Shown here piece by piece: positions 1 through 10,138 of a stretch of 64,000 bases of DNA (position 1 is its first letter; the number at the start of each line of letters is the position of its first letter). This stretch comes from Amycolatopsis mediterranei (GTDB lineage: Bacteria; Actinomycetota; Actinomycetes; Mycobacteriales; Pseudonocardiaceae). The DNA lies in the NCBI RefSeq assembly GCF_026017845.1, contig NZ_CP100416.1, positions 1,842,985-1,906,984 on the forward strand. The letters run 5' to 3'. The translations under genes were made by a program, and so were the position numbers. The notes below the pieces were generated by a model. It ran no database searches. It saw nothing but the letters and a program-made list of their open reading frames with translations, and was not told where the DNA came from.

Positions 1-1096
1 TGCCCGGCTGGGTGAACGCCTCGTAGATGTTCCACAGCGGACAGGCCCCGCCGACGCGGGAGAAGTGGAACCCGGCCGCCGACTGCCGCTTCGACATGTT
101 CCCGGCCCGGTCCACCCGCACGAACGAGAACGGCACCCCGCGCTGCTTCGGCCGCTGCAGCGTGGACAGCCGGTGGCAGACGGTCTCGAAACCGACGCCG
201 TAGTGGTCGCACAGCCGCTCGATGTCGTAGCGGAACCGCTCGGCCGCGGCCAGGAACGGCCCGTACGGCAGGATCAGCGCCCCGGCGAAGTAGTTCGCCA
301 GGCCGACGCGGGCGAGCGACCGGGCGGCCGGTCCGGAAAACGCCCACGAGTCGGCGAGCTCGGTGATGAGGTCGTCGTACTCGAGCAGCGCGATCTGCGA
401 AGCCATCCGGAACGCCTGCTGCCCGACCCGCAGGCTCGGCGCCAGCCGCAGCACCCGCGTCACCGGCTCGTAGCGGTGCTGCTGGCCGGCGGCCTCGTCG
501 ATGCCCTCGCTGGTCACCTCGACGCCGTAGCGCTGGGAAAGCCGTTCCTTCAGCGCGCCCAGCACCTGCCCGCGCTGCAGCGGGATGTCCGCGGCCATCT
601 TCTCGGCGCGTTCGTCCAGTTCCGCGACATAGTTCTCGCGCTCGTAGAAGAAGTCGCGCACCTCCTCGTGCGGCAGCGGCGCGGCGGCGCTGCCGTGCAG
701 GCCCAGGCCGTTTTCCGTGGTCAGCGCGGCGGTGTTTTCGACGGCGTTGCGGTAGCTGCGGTGCAGCTTGACCAGCGCCTGGGCGATCGCCGGCAGGTTC
801 GTGGCCAGCTCGTTGAGCTCGCCGGTGGTGACGTCGATGCCGAGGGCTTCGTCGAGCAGGGCTTCCTTGACGTCGGCGACCAGCCGGGACGTGTCGTTGT
901 TGGCGAAGAACTCGGTGTCGACGCCGAACGCCTGCGTGATCCGCAGCAGCACCGGCACGGTCAGCGGACGCGAGTTGTGCTCGATCTGGTTGAGGTAGCT
1001 GGGTGAGATCTCCAGCACACGGGCGAGATCGGCCTGGCTCATCGAACGGCTTTCGCGGAGGTGCCGCAACCGCGCGCCGGCGAAAGTCTTCTCCAT
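1..1096 (-). CDS. ramB: RamB-like XRE-family regulator of acetate metabolism (3' end outside window)
   Basis: The protein starts with an XRE-type helix-turn-helix at about residues 5-60 (MEKTFAGARLRHLRESRSMS, then QADLARVLEISPSYLNQIE). A long C-terminal domain typical of the short-chain fatty-acid/acetate regulators related to RamB and PrpC-regulators follows (for example FFYERENYVAELDERAEKMA). The ATG at 1096 is preceded by AAGGAGGGC, an excellent ribosome binding site. The reading frame is open to the left edge, so about 365 codons are visible and the C-terminus is missing. It diverges from aceA; in Corynebacterium and Mycobacterium RamB represses glyoxylate-shunt genes. The symbol is inferred from family and neighbourhood. 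Confidence 0.85.
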   Translation of the reverse strand, partial: MEKTFAGARLRHLRESRSMSQADLARVLEISPSYLNQIEHNSRPLTVPVLLRITQAFGVDTEFFANNDTSRLVADVKEALLDEALGIDVTTGELNELATNLPAIAQALVKLHRSYRNAVENTAALTTENGLGLHGSAAAPLPHEEVRDFFYERENYVAELDERAEKMAADIPLQRGQVLGALKERLSQRYGVEVTSEGIDEAAGQQHRYEPVTRVLRLAPSLRVGQQAFRMASQIALLEYDDLITELADSWAFSGPAARSLARVGLANYFAGALILPYGPFLAAAERFRYDIERLCDHYGVGFETVCHRLSTLQRPKQRGVPFSFVRVDRAGNMSKRQSAAGFHFSRVGGACPLWNIYEAFTQPG

Positions 1097-1171
1097 TCGT
1101 GCCCTCCTTCCCGGAAGGTTTCCGGTCCTGAACGGTTACGTGAACGGTCAAGAACGTGGATTTTCGTGCAC

Positions 1172-1310
1172 TTGCGAACCGGCTGATTCGCAACCTTTGC
1201 AAAGAGCGTACGGACCCTTCGCACAAATTGGCAAATTGGACAACTGGACCTCGTTTTCGCTGGCGTGTCAGGGTCAGGCCAAGCAAGGCGAGCAATCGCA
1301 AACTTCGCAA
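1172..1310. promoter_or_regulatory. Cluster of RamB-type TTNGCAA motifs between ramB and aceA
   Basis: The divergent intergenic region holds repeated TTNGCAA-like sites: TTGCGAA (1172-1178), TTCGCAA (1187-1193), TTTGCAAA (1196-1203), TTGGCAAA (1228-1235), TCGCAAAC (1296-1303) and TTCGCAA (1304-1310). The 1191-1203 site (CAACCTTTGCAAA) closely resembles the 13-bp RamB box described for Corynebacterium glutamicum. The sites flank both promoters, which fits autoregulation of ramB together with control of aceA. The protein-site assignment is inferred. Confidence 0.6.
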
Positions 1311-1324
1311 CACCGGGAGATCCG

Positions 1325-2605
<1,281 letters not shown>

Positions 2606-2613
2606 TCCCGGCC

Positions 2614-2652
2614 GCGGCCCGGCGGCGGCAACCCCCTCCGCTGCCGGGCCGC
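2614..2652 (+). terminator. GC-rich hairpin between aceA and aceB
   Basis: The arms GCGGCCCGGC (2614-2623) and GCCGGGCCGC (2643-2652) are perfectly complementary. No T-tract follows, so this is more likely an attenuating or mRNA-stabilising hairpin than a full stop between two same-strand genes of one pathway. Confidence 0.4.
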
Positions 2653-2700
2653 GACCTTCCCCCTCTTCCCTTCCCTGCCCACAGCTCGCGGAGGCACCCC

Positions 2701-4308
2701 ATGGTTGATCGGCTGAACTACCGCATCGAGGTCACCGGCCCGGTCGAGGGCCGGTTCGCGGAGATCCTGACCCCGGCGGCACTCGACTTCCTGGCCAAGC
2801 TGGACAACACGTTCGCCGGACGCCGGCGCGAGCTGCTCGACGCCCGCCGCGTGCGGCGCGAAGAACTGCAGTCCGGGGAGAAGCCGCTCGGCTTCCTGCC
2901 CGAGACCCGGTCGATCCGCGACGACGAGTCGTGGCACGTGGCTCCGACCGCGCCGGGCCTCGAGGACCGCCGCGTCGAGATCACCGGCCCGACCGACCGC
3001 AAGATGACGGTCAACGCGCTGAACTCCGGCGCCAAGGTCTGGCTGGCGGACTTCGAGGACGCGACGTCGCCGACGTGGCACAACGTCATCGACGGCCAGC
3101 TCAACCTCTACGACGCCATCCGCCGCAACATCGACTTCACCACGGATGCGGGTAAGCGCTACACGATCGGCGACGAGCCCGCAACGATCGTCGCGCGGCC
3201 CCGCGGCTGGCACCTGGTGGAGAAGCACATCCGCATCGACGGCCGCCCGGTCTCGGCGAGCCTGGTCGACTTCGGCCTGTTCGTCTTCCACAACGCGCGC
3301 CAGCTGGTGGCCCGCGGCGTGGGCCCGTACTTCTACCTGCCGAAGCTGGAAAACCACCTCGAAGCGCGCCTGTGGAACGACGTCTTCCTGCTGGCGCAGC
3401 GCGAGCTCGGCATCCCGCGCGGCACCATCCGCGCGACCGTGCTGATCGAGACGATCACCGCCGCGTTCGAGATGGACGAAATCCTCTACGAGCTGCGCGA
3501 GCACGCCGCGGGGTTGAACGCCGGCCGATGGGACTACATCTTCAGCATGATCAAGAACTTTGCCGCGCACGGCGCCGACTTCGTCCTGCCGGACCGCGCG
3601 CAGGTGACGATGACCGTGCCGTTCATGCGGGCCTACACCGAGCTGCTGGTGCGCACCTGCCACCGGCGCCGCGCGCACGCCATCGGCGGCATGGCCGCGT
3701 TCATCCCGAGCAAGGACCCGGAGATCAACGCGACCGCGATCGAGAAGGTCCGCGCGGACAAGGAACGCGAGGCCGGTGACGGTTTCGACGGCTCCTGGGT
3801 CGCGCACCCCGGCCTGGTCCCGGTCTGCCGCGAGGTCTTCGACGGCGTGCTCGGCGGCTGGCCCAACCAACTCGGCAAGCTGCGCGAAGACGTCCACGTC
3901 ACCGCCGAGGACCTGCTCGACGTGGCCAGCGCCGGCGGCGAGGTCACCGAGGCGGGCGTGCGCGCGAACATCAACGTCGCGCTGCGCTACGTCGACGCGT
4001 GGCTGCGCGGCACCGGCGCGGCGGCGATCCACCACCTCATGGAGGACGCGGCCACCGCGGAGATCGCGCGCTGCCAGATCTGGCAGTGGATCCGCAACGG
4101 CACGAAGCTCGAGGACGGCACGGCGCTGACCCGCGAACTGGCGGTCGAATTCCTGGACGACGAACTCGCGTCGGTCCGCGCTGAACTCGGCACCGGCAAC
4201 CGCCTCGACGACGCGTACGAGATCTTCACCGAAACCGCGCTGGGCGAGAAGCTGCCCAGCTTCCTCACCACGGGTGCCTACGCGCGGTACCTCACGGACG
4301 CCCGGTAG
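2701..4308 (+). CDS. aceB: Malate synthase A
   Basis: The 535-residue protein condenses glyoxylate with acetyl-CoA to malate, completing the glyoxylate shunt begun by the AceA product. Length and sequence fit malate synthase A rather than the ~720-residue G form. Visible family segments include the substrate-binding stretch [50 protein letters not shown] and the C-terminal [16 protein letters not shown]. The ATG at 2701 has a GGAGG-type site (CGGAGG) seven bases upstream. A long open frame that fuses this region to upstream sequence is an artefact of GC-rich coding. A strong terminator lies just downstream. Confidence 0.96.
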   Translation: MVDRLNYRIEVTGPVEGRFAEILTPAALDFLAKLDNTFAGRRRELLDARRVRREELQSGEKPLGFLPETRSIRDDESWHVAPTAPGLEDRRVEITGPTDRKMTVNALNSGAKVWLADFEDATSPTWHNVIDGQLNLYDAIRRNIDFTTDAGKRYTIGDEPATIVARPRGWHLVEKHIRIDGRPVSASLVDFGLFVFHNARQLVARGVGPYFYLPKLENHLEARLWNDVFLLAQRELGIPRGTIRATVLIETITAAFEMDEILYELREHAAGLNAGRWDYIFSMIKNFAAHGADFVLPDRAQVTMTVPFMRAYTELLVRTCHRRRAHAIGGMAAFIPSKDPEINATAIEKVRADKEREAGDGFDGSWVAHPGLVPVCREVFDGVLGGWPNQLGKLREDVHVTAEDLLDVASAGGEVTEAGVRANINVALRYVDAWLRGTGAAAIHHLMEDAATAEIARCQIWQWIRNGTKLEDGTALTRELAVEFLDDELASVRAELGTGNRLDDAYEIFTETALGEKLPSFLTTGAYARYLTDAR

Positions 4309-4315
4309 CAGGGGC

Positions 4316-4347
4316 CCGGCTTCCCCTACCTGACGAGGGGAAGCCGG
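4316..4347 (+). terminator. Terminator after aceB
   Basis: Two perfect 12-bp arms, CCGGCTTCCCCT (4316-4327) and AGGGGAAGCCGG (4336-4347), enclose an 8-base loop starting 7 bases after the aceB stop. No long T-run follows, as is usual for actinobacterial hairpin terminators. Confidence 0.75.
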
Positions 4348-4377
4348 ATCCACACTGATTGGGATGGTGTGGTCCGG

Positions 4378-4416
4378 ACCGGTCCGGTGACGGCGGCTCC
4401 CCGTCACCGGACCGGT
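4378..4416. terminator. Second inverted repeat between convergent aceB and subtilase relic
   Basis: A perfect 16-bp inverted repeat has arms at 4378-4393 (ACCGGTCCGGTGACGG) and 4401-4416 with a 7-base loop. It lies between the converging aceB and subtilase-relic genes and ends 11 bases from the latter's stop codon, so it probably terminates transcription arriving on the minus strand. Confidence 0.65.
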
Positions 4417-4427
4417 TCATTTCCGCG

Positions 4428-5978
4428 TCAGCTCACCGCGTAGGCCCGGATCACCGTCTGCCGCACGGTGTTCCCGCCGTCGTCCGACGCGCTCGCCCGC
4501 AGCGAGACGAACCCGCTCGCCGGGTTCCGCACCACGACCGTCCAGTGCTCACCGGTCCGCAGGGCCGCCGCGGGCTGCCAGGTGCGACCTTTGTCCGTGG
4601 ACGTTTCGACGACGAGCTTGCTTCCCGTCCCGCTGCCTTGCCGCTCGACGAACGCCGGGAACGTGACGACCCGCCCGCCCGGCGCGCGGTTTCGCAGGTC
4701 GACCGCCGGGTCGAACCGGACGGTGAGCAGCGGCAGCGCCCGGCCGTCCGCGGCCGCCGACGAGCGGAAGCCCCACTCCGCCGACACGTCCGTCCACAGT
4801 GGCCACCAGCCGGCGTGCCGGTGGACGTCCGCGGTGAGCCGGTACGCGCCGTCGGCGTCCGGCACCGGGATCCGGGCCACTCCCGGCTCGTCCGGTGACA
4901 CGGGAATCGCGACGCCGTCCTTCGAGAGACTCACCGAACCGGTGTCCCCGACGAACGACTCGGGCATGCGCGGCCGTCCGGCGGCATCGCCGAACATCGG
5001 CAACCCCATGTCGAAGACGCCGTCCTTGCGCCACGCCCACGGCCGCGGCTGCTCGCCGGAGTGGGTTACGGTCAGCCCGCGCAACGACGGGCCCGCCACG
5101 GCCTTGTTCCAGGCGAGCTGGTACTTGCGGCCCGCAGCGAGGTCGAGGTTCTCCGTCAGCTCCCCGAGGTAACCGGCGGTCCACGTCGACTCCCACCGGC
5201 CGGGGGAGTAGTACTCGGTGCGTTCCTGCCGGTCGGCCACGGGTTCGGTGTAGCCGTAGCCGACCATCCGGCCGAAGAACTCGTGCCCGGCGACGTAACG
5301 GATGGTCGAGGGGACGTTGTCGTGGTCAGCGGTGCGCACCTCGGCGAGGTCACGCGTCTTCGGCCGCTGCACGCGGGCGGCCGTCACGGCCCGCTCGACG
5401 CCGTCGCCGAGTTCGTAGCGGAAATTCGGCGACGGGCGGCTGGCCGGCGTCGCCGAAGCCCCGCCCTTCGCCGCCAGTTCCGCCAGCCGCCGTCCGGTCA
5501 CCGACACCCCGCTCCAGATCGTCGGCATGGTCAGCGCCGGGGCGCCGCCGCCGAGCACCGTGGCTGCGGCAGCGTCGCCCGACAGGGAGACCACGGCGAG
5601 CTTCGCCCCGGCGTGCTCGACGTTCGCGAGCCGCTGGTAGGCCTCGCTGATCTGCGTGCCCTGTGGCAGCCGGATGACCGCGAGCTTGCCGTGCGCGTCG
5701 ATCCCGGCCAGGTCCTCCGGGGTGCCGGCCCCGGCGGACACCACCGGCAGCGTGCTGCGGCCGGCCGGCGCGGACGGCCGGGCGGCCACGCCGGTCCGGG
5801 TGGCGACCGCCGGGCCCGCCTGCCGGACCAGCAGCGGCACGTGCGGCGTGTGGGCGTCGTCGTAGCCCTGGCGCAGCAGGCCGGTGACGTTGAACAGCTG
5901 CTCGTCGAGCCGCCCGGCGCGGACCAGCCCGGCGGCGTCGCCGGGCAGCCACCCCGGCGACCGAGTGCGGGCAGGCAC
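4428..5978 (-). pseudogene. Relic of a secreted S8 (subtilisin-like) serine peptidase, catalytic domain lost
   Basis: The open frame begins inside a typical S8 propeptide (AAGLVRAGRLDEQLFNVTGL, then LRQGYDDAHTPHVPLLV). It passes straight into a PA-like segment (GTPEDLAGIDAHGKLAVI) and the long beta-rich C-terminal region of 1100-1200-residue actinobacterial subtilases. There is no signal peptide and none of the catalytic motifs (D-T/S-G, HGTH, GTSM) occurs anywhere in the ~516 codons. I therefore read it as a relic with a truncated 5' end and an internal deletion of the protease domain. The frame itself is uninterrupted, so decay may be recent or the product may persist as a cytoplasmic fragment. 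The 5' truncation meets another truncated gene near 5960. Confidence 0.75.
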
Positions 5979-6241
5979 CCGACGACACGCAGGGCTCGTG
6001 CCACCGCCGGACCGGACCGCACGGCGAAACGATCGTCGAGGAGACGTGGACCCTGCCGGGTGGCCCGACGGCCAACCGGGTGAACGTCACCAAGTCCGAC
6101 GGCACCGGCGTCCTCGTCGAGGCCCAGAACACCGCCCGGGACGCGAAGCAGGGCGATGCGCCGGACATGCCGTCGCCGCCCCTGGACCTCGCCCAGCTGG
6201 CGGAGGTGGCGCTCGATCCGGGGCTGACGCTCTACCCCTGA
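5963..6241 (+). pseudogene. 3' fragment of a secreted-protein gene
   Basis: Reading forward from about 5963 gives ECGQAPDDTQGSCHRRTGPH, then a Thr/Val-rich stretch and the ending LDLAQLAEVALDPGLTLYP. Endings of this type are seen in small actinobacterial exported or lipoprotein-like proteins. There is no start codon, signal peptide or ribosome site; upstream sequence in this frame belongs to the antisense subtilase relic. It is therefore a gene that lost its 5' part at the same junction as its divergent neighbour. Its last 10 bases overlap the converging TetR gene. Codon bias in this frame is normal, which argues that it was once coding. Confidence 0.6.
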
Positions 6242-6765
6242 GCGGCCAGCAGGACCTTCGCCGCCTCGCCGGCCGTCTCCGCTTCGCGGGGATCGCCGGT
6301 GATGGCGGCGAGGACGGTCGCACCCTCCATGAGCGAGAACAGCTGGTCGGCGAGGCTCCGGTCGGGCACGAGGCCGCGCAGATAGGCGCGGACCTCGTCC
6401 TTGTGCTTGCGGATCGCGGCGGCGATGCCGGGGGTGGGCTCGCCGAACTCACCGAAGGAGTTGATGAACGCGCAGCCGCGGAACCCTGGCTCGGCGAACC
6501 AGTTCTTCAGCCAGGCGAACACGGCCAGGGGGTCGTCGCCGCGGGCGTGGACGAAATCGCGCAACGAGCCGCGCCAGCGTTCGTCGCGGCGAAGCAGGTA
6601 CGCCTCGACGAGGTCGTTCTTCGCCGGGAAGCACTGGTAGAGCCGCTTGAGCGAGACGCCGGAGCGTTCGCGGACGGCGTCCATCCCGACCGCTTGCACG
6701 CCGCGGGCGTAGAAGAGGTCCTCGGCGGCCTCCAGCAGCCGGTCGGTCGCCTCCGTGGAATCCAT
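6232..6765 (-). CDS. TetR/AcrR-family transcriptional regulator
   Basis: The 177-residue protein has an N-terminal TetR helix-turn-helix (about residues 8-55: LLEAAEDLFYARGVQAVGMD, then AVRERSGVSLKRLYQCFPAK), followed by a ligand-binding C-terminal domain with the GCAFINSFGEF pattern common in YxaF/LmrA-like repressors. The ATG at 6765 follows an AGGTGAC stretch. It diverges from the DUF1348 gene at 6856, and two near-perfect palindromes sit between them, so it most likely represses itself and that neighbour. The inducing ligand cannot be read from the sequence. Confidence 0.88.
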   Translation of the reverse strand: MDSTEATDRLLEAAEDLFYARGVQAVGMDAVRERSGVSLKRLYQCFPAKNDLVEAYLLRRDERWRGSLRDFVHARGDDPLAVFAWLKNWFAEPGFRGCAFINSFGEFGEPTPGIAAAIRKHKDEVRAYLRGLVPDRSLADQLFSLMEGATVLAAITGDPREAETAGEAAKVLLAAQG

Positions 6766-6784
6766 GTCACCTGCCCCTGGCGCT

Positions 6785-6836
6785 GAGAATGATCGTTCTC
6801 TAGTCTAACGGGAGCAGTGGAGAACGCACGTTCTCC
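6785..6836. promoter_or_regulatory. Twin TetR operators in the divergent TetR/DUF1348 promoter
   Basis: Two related palindromes, GAGAATGATCGTTCTC (6785-6800) and GGAGAACGCACGTTCTCC (6819-6836), share AGAAYG...CGTTCT half-sites with centres 35 bp apart. They fill the 90-bp gap between the divergent TetR and DUF1348 genes. TAGTCT (6801-6806) could be a -10 element between them. Confidence 0.7.
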
Positions 6837-6855
6837 GCGTTCGGAAGGAGCTGTC

Positions 6856-7314
6856 ATGACCCCGCGCCCGCCGTTCCCGCCCTTCGATGAAGACGCCGCC
6901 CGGCAGAAGGTCCAGGCCGCCGAAGACGCGTGGAACACCCGCGACCCCGAGCGCGTCTCGCTCGCGTACACGGAGGATTCGGTCTGGCGCAATCGCGACC
7001 GGCACGTCGTCGGACGCGCGCGGATCGTCGAGTTCCTCACCGAGAAATGGGCGCGCGAGCTGGACTACGCCCTGCGCAAGGAGCTGTGGGGTTTTCGCGG
7101 CAACCGCATCGGCGTCCGGTTCCAGTACGAGTCCCGGACCGCCGAGGGCCAGTGGTTCCGCAGCTACGGCAACGAGCTGTGGGAGTTCAGCGACGAAGGC
7201 CTGATGCGCCGCCGCGAAGCGAGCATCAACGACGTCCCGATCGCCGAAGCCGACCGCCGCATCTTCGGCCCGCGACCGGAATCGGAGCACGGCGTCCTGT
7301 TGCCGGTCTTCTAG
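6856..7314 (+). CDS. SnoaL-like nuclear-transport-factor-2 fold protein (DUF1348)
   Basis: A 152-residue protein with the DUF1348 signature: [53 protein letters not shown] and [14 protein letters not shown]. This family adopts the small alpha+beta barrel of SnoaL/NTF2 proteins; its biochemical role is unknown. The ATG at 6856 has GGAAGGAG seven bases upstream and begins the conserved region, so I prefer it to the in-frame start 39 bases earlier, which would lie inside the second operator. Probably controlled by the divergent TetR protein. Its TAG stop overlaps the converging gene's stop in a CTAG. Confidence 0.85.
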   Translation: MTPRPPFPPFDEDAARQKVQAAEDAWNTRDPERVSLAYTEDSVWRNRDRHVVGRARIVEFLTEKWARELDYALRKELWGFRGNRIGVRFQYESRTAEGQWFRSYGNELWEFSDEGLMRRREASINDVPIAEADRRIFGPRPESEHGVLLPVF

Positions 7315-7727
7315 GCGGCCGAGCCGTCCCCGGTCCGGGGAGCGCCGTGGGGGAGGACCTTCACCTGGCCGGGCCGGGGCTGCGCCGCCAGGACCGTGAA
7401 GTGCGCGGTCAGGGGTTTCCCCGCGCAGCGGACGGAGACCGGATACGTGCCGGGCGCGACGGCGGCGACGACGCTCTCGCCGAAAAACGCCCACGGCTGG
7501 TGGCCCTCGGCGTTGCGGTCCAACGGCACGGTGACGCGCAGGGCCCTGGTCGTCACCGGGCTCGCTTCGCCTTCGCACGCGACAGTGAGGGAGACCTTTT
7601 CGCCGGCATGTCCACTGGAGGCGGACAGTCTCAGCCAGGTGGGCAGCGGTGGCGGTGTGGTGGTCTGCGCGGCGGCTGCCGGGGTGAGTGCGAACAGGCC
7701 GGCTGCGGTGAGGAAGAGGATCTTCAT
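7311..7727 (-). CDS. Secreted hypothetical protein
   Basis: This 138-residue protein has a clear signal peptide ([20 protein letters not shown], cleavage near AAAA-Q) and a Ser/Thr/Val-rich extracellular part with two cysteines (VACEG and VRCAG) placed as a likely disulfide. The pattern [20 protein letters not shown] suggests an immunoglobulin-like beta-sandwich. I do not recognise a family. It converges on the DUF1348 gene, the two stop codons sharing four bases (CTAG). Confidence 0.65.
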   Translation of the reverse strand: MKILFLTAAGLFALTPAAAAQTTTPPPLPTWLRLSASSGHAGEKVSLTVACEGEASPVTTRALRVTVPLDRNAEGHQPWAFFGESVVAAVAPGTYPVSVRCAGKPLTAHFTVLAAQPRPGQVKVLPHGAPRTGDGSAA

Positions 7728-7859
7728 GGTGACCTCGCGGTGTTAGGTTCGTGTCGTAAAGGCGTTTGTGCAGGCCAGCGGGTTGCGGCTGAGACCCGAC
7801 TGTGACGCCCTGAGCGGAACTGGGCCCGCTCGCCGGTCATGGCGGGGCAGCCTCCGGAC

Positions 7860-8478
7860 ATGACGACATCGGCGTTCGGCGGCGAAGTGAGCGAGTACTA
7901 CCAGCGGTTCCGCCGCGGCTACCCGCCCGAGGTGGCGGACGGGCTTGCCACGCTGTTCGCACTGACCCGGGACGACGTCATCGTCGACCTCGGCTGTGGC
8001 ACCAGCCGGCTCACCCGGGCCCCGTGTCCGGGCTGTGCTGGGCATGGACCCGGAACCGGCGATGCTGGCGCAGGCCCGGCTGGCGACGGCGGAGCGGAAC
8101 GTCGGCTGGCTGTTCGGCGCCGATTCCGATGTCGGCGCCTTGACGGCCGCCTTCGGGCCGGGGCGCCTGGCCCGAGGGCGGTCGCGCAGGCGTTGCACTG
8201 GATGGACCACGACCTGCGGCACGGACGACGCGAGCCAGGAGCGGTACGCGAGGGCCCTCGAAGCCGCTGGGTACGCCGTGAGCTCGACGGTCGTCGAGTA
8301 TTCCGCGCTGCTGACCGCCGACGAATTGGCCGGTGGCGGTTTTTCGGCCATGAGCCCGGAGCAGCTGCCCGCCCCGGCCGTGAGGCCGGCGTTCACCGAG
8401 CGCATCCGGACGGCGGTCGCCCCGCACGGCCCGCTGCGCGAACGGGTCCGGGCCCGGCTGCTGACCGGAATCCGGTGA
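7860..8478 (+). pseudogene. Frameshifted, internally deleted SAM-dependent methyltransferase
   Basis: From the ATG at 7860 the sequence reads as a class I methyltransferase N-terminus (FGGEVSEYYQRFRRGYPPEV, then VIVDLGCGTS, the SAM-binding motif I). Homology then jumps frame near 8010-8025 (VRAVLGMDPEPAMLAQARLA), back near 8165-8180 (VAQALHWMDHDL) and forward again near 8215-8225 (ERYARALEAAGYAVSS to ARLLTGIR). The central core between HWMDHD and ERYARAL is largely missing. At least three lesions are needed, so no functional enzyme can be made. Sequencing errors could explain one shift but not the deletion. Confidence 0.75.
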
Positions 8479-8607
8479 ACCGGACGAACCGATCACGGAA
8501 GGCGAATACGTACCGGCCCCTGCTGTTCCGCTTATTGTTTCCCCGGGAGGCGGCGCGGATGCTCGCTGCGAGGCGCCGATCGCGCCGCCGTTTCCCGAGG
8601 AGTCCCC

Positions 8608-8736
8608 ATGACCAGCAGGTTCAGAGCTGCCGCCGCCACTCTCTTCGTCGTGTTTTCGCTCTCGTTCGCCGTGGACGGAATCACGACCACGACCGTTTCG
8701 GCCGGTCCGGCCTGCGTCCGGCCCTGCCGGTTCTGA
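8608..8736 (+). CDS. Small exported peptide precursor (42 aa)
   Basis: ATG at 8608 is preceded by GAGGAG at 8597-8602 and opens a 42-codon frame. The N-terminus has two arginines, then a hydrophobic core (AAAATLFVVFSLSFAV) and a plausible signal-peptidase site VSA. This would leave a mature decapeptide GPACVRPCRF containing two cysteines. The frame is isolated between the methyltransferase relic and the converging GT4 gene. No modification enzyme adjoins it. It may be an exported peptide, or a decayed secreted-protein start; no family is recognised. Confidence 0.45.
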   Translation: MTSRFRAAAATLFVVFSLSFAVDGITTTTVSAGPACVRPCRF

Positions 8737-8748
8737 GCGGGCGGCTGC

Positions 8749-10026
8749 CTAGACTTCCGGGATCTCGGCCGGCACCGGTTCGAAAGCGTTGCCGGTGGCG
8801 ATCTTGGGCCGGGGCAGCTCGACCGGTTCGCCCGGCTTCGCCCGCCGGTAGACCTCGGCGGTCGCTTCGGCGATGCGGCCCCAGTCGAAGTCCGCGGCCA
8901 GCCGGGACTGCGCGGCCCGGGCCCGCTCGGCCGCGGCCTCGGCGTCGGAGAGCACCGTTGTCACCGCGGAGGCCAGTGCGGCGACATCCCCGGGACTGAA
9001 CGCCAGCCCGGTCTCACCGTGGACGACGACCTCGCCGAGCCCGCCGGCCGTCGACGCCACCAGCGGTGCCTTCGCGGCCGCGGCCTCCAGTGCGACGATG
9101 CCGAACGGCTCGTACCGGCTCGGCAGCACGACGGCGTCGGCCGCGGCCAGCGCCGCGCGGAGGTCGCGGTCGGAGAGGTGCCCGACGAAGTCGACCGCGC
9201 GCCGCACCCGCAGCTTGCGCGACTGCTCGACCAGCTCGTCGAAGTGTCGTCCTTTTCCGGCAACGACCACGCGGGTGCCCGGGTGGCGGCGCCGGATGCG
9301 GGGGAGCGCGGCCAGCAGGTCCTGCACGCCCTTCTCCCACTCGAGTCGTCCGAAATAGAGCAACAGCGGCGCGCCGGCCGGGCTGTAGACCTCGCGGGCG
9401 CGGGCGATCTCGTCCGCGGGCACCTGCCAGCCGCGTTCCTCGATGCCGTTGTGGATCACCGTGACGTCGGCCGCCTCGACCTCGAAGAGGTACGCGACCT
9501 CGCGGCGCATCGCCTGCGAGCAGGTGATCAGCGCGTCGGCGCGGTTCGCGAGCCACCATTCGACCGAGTGGACCTGCTGGTTCAGCGGGTGCGACAGCCA
9601 ACCGGAGTGCCGCCCCGCCTCGGTTGCGTGGATCGTGCCGACCAGCGGCACCCGCGCCGCCTCGGCGATCGCGATGGCCGGGTGGGCGACCAGCCAGTCG
9701 TGCGCGTGGACGACGTCGGGCTGCCAGGTGCGCAGCAGGTCCTGCGCGGCGCGGATCATGGCGTGCCCCATGGCCAGCGTCCAGGCGACGAGGTCCCGTT
9801 CGAACGTCACGTGCATCGGGTCTTCGGCGACCCGGATGACCCGCACGCCCTCGACGACGCGGTCGGTGCGCGGGTGCGTCCCGGCGTCGGTGCCCGCGGC
9901 GTGCCGGCAGAGCACGACGACCTCGTGGCCCTGGCGGGTGAGGTGGGTAGCGAGCGCGTGGACGTGCCGGGCCAGGCCCCCGATGGCCACGGGCGGGTAC
10001 TCCCAGGACAGCATCAGCACTCGCAT
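8749..10026 (-). CDS. GT4-family glycosyltransferase (Rv3032-like alpha-glucan/MGLP synthase)
   Basis: A 425-residue GT-B enzyme. The N-terminal part opens MRVLMLSWEYPPVAIGGLAR, as in glycogen-synthase-like GT4 enzymes. The C-terminal nucleotide-sugar site contains GRLEWEKGVQDLL and SRYEPFGIVALEA with the paired glutamates of the EX7E motif. M. tuberculosis Rv3032, an alpha-(1,4)-glucosyltransferase tied to methylglucose lipopolysaccharide and glycogen synthesis, has this length and the same GH57 and methyltransferase neighbours, both found here at 12433-14708. The start has no ribosome site but has TAACCT six bases upstream, consistent with a leaderless transcript. It diverges from the GH2 gene. 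Confidence 0.85.
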   Translation of the reverse strand: MRVLMLSWEYPPVAIGGLARHVHALATHLTRQGHEVVVLCRHAAGTDAGTHPRTDRVVEGVRVIRVAEDPMHVTFERDLVAWTLAMGHAMIRAAQDLLRTWQPDVVHAHDWLVAHPAIAIAEAARVPLVGTIHATEAGRHSGWLSHPLNQQVHSVEWWLANRADALITCSQAMRREVAYLFEVEAADVTVIHNGIEERGWQVPADEIARAREVYSPAGAPLLLYFGRLEWEKGVQDLLAALPRIRRRHPGTRVVVAGKGRHFDELVEQSRKLRVRRAVDFVGHLSDRDLRAALAAADAVVLPSRYEPFGIVALEAAAAKAPLVASTAGGLGEVVVHGETGLAFSPGDVAALASAVTTVLSDAEAAAERARAAQSRLAADFDWGRIAEATAEVYRRAKPGEPVELPRPKIATGNAFEPVPAEIPEV

Positions 10027-10138
10027 GCGCAGAGGTTACTCGCGAGTCAGTAGGCCTCGACGCGCCCGTGCTGGCGAAGTGTTCACATGTGATCTCGATC
10101 ACTGGCGACGGTCAAGATCTCTGCCACCATCGACCGGG

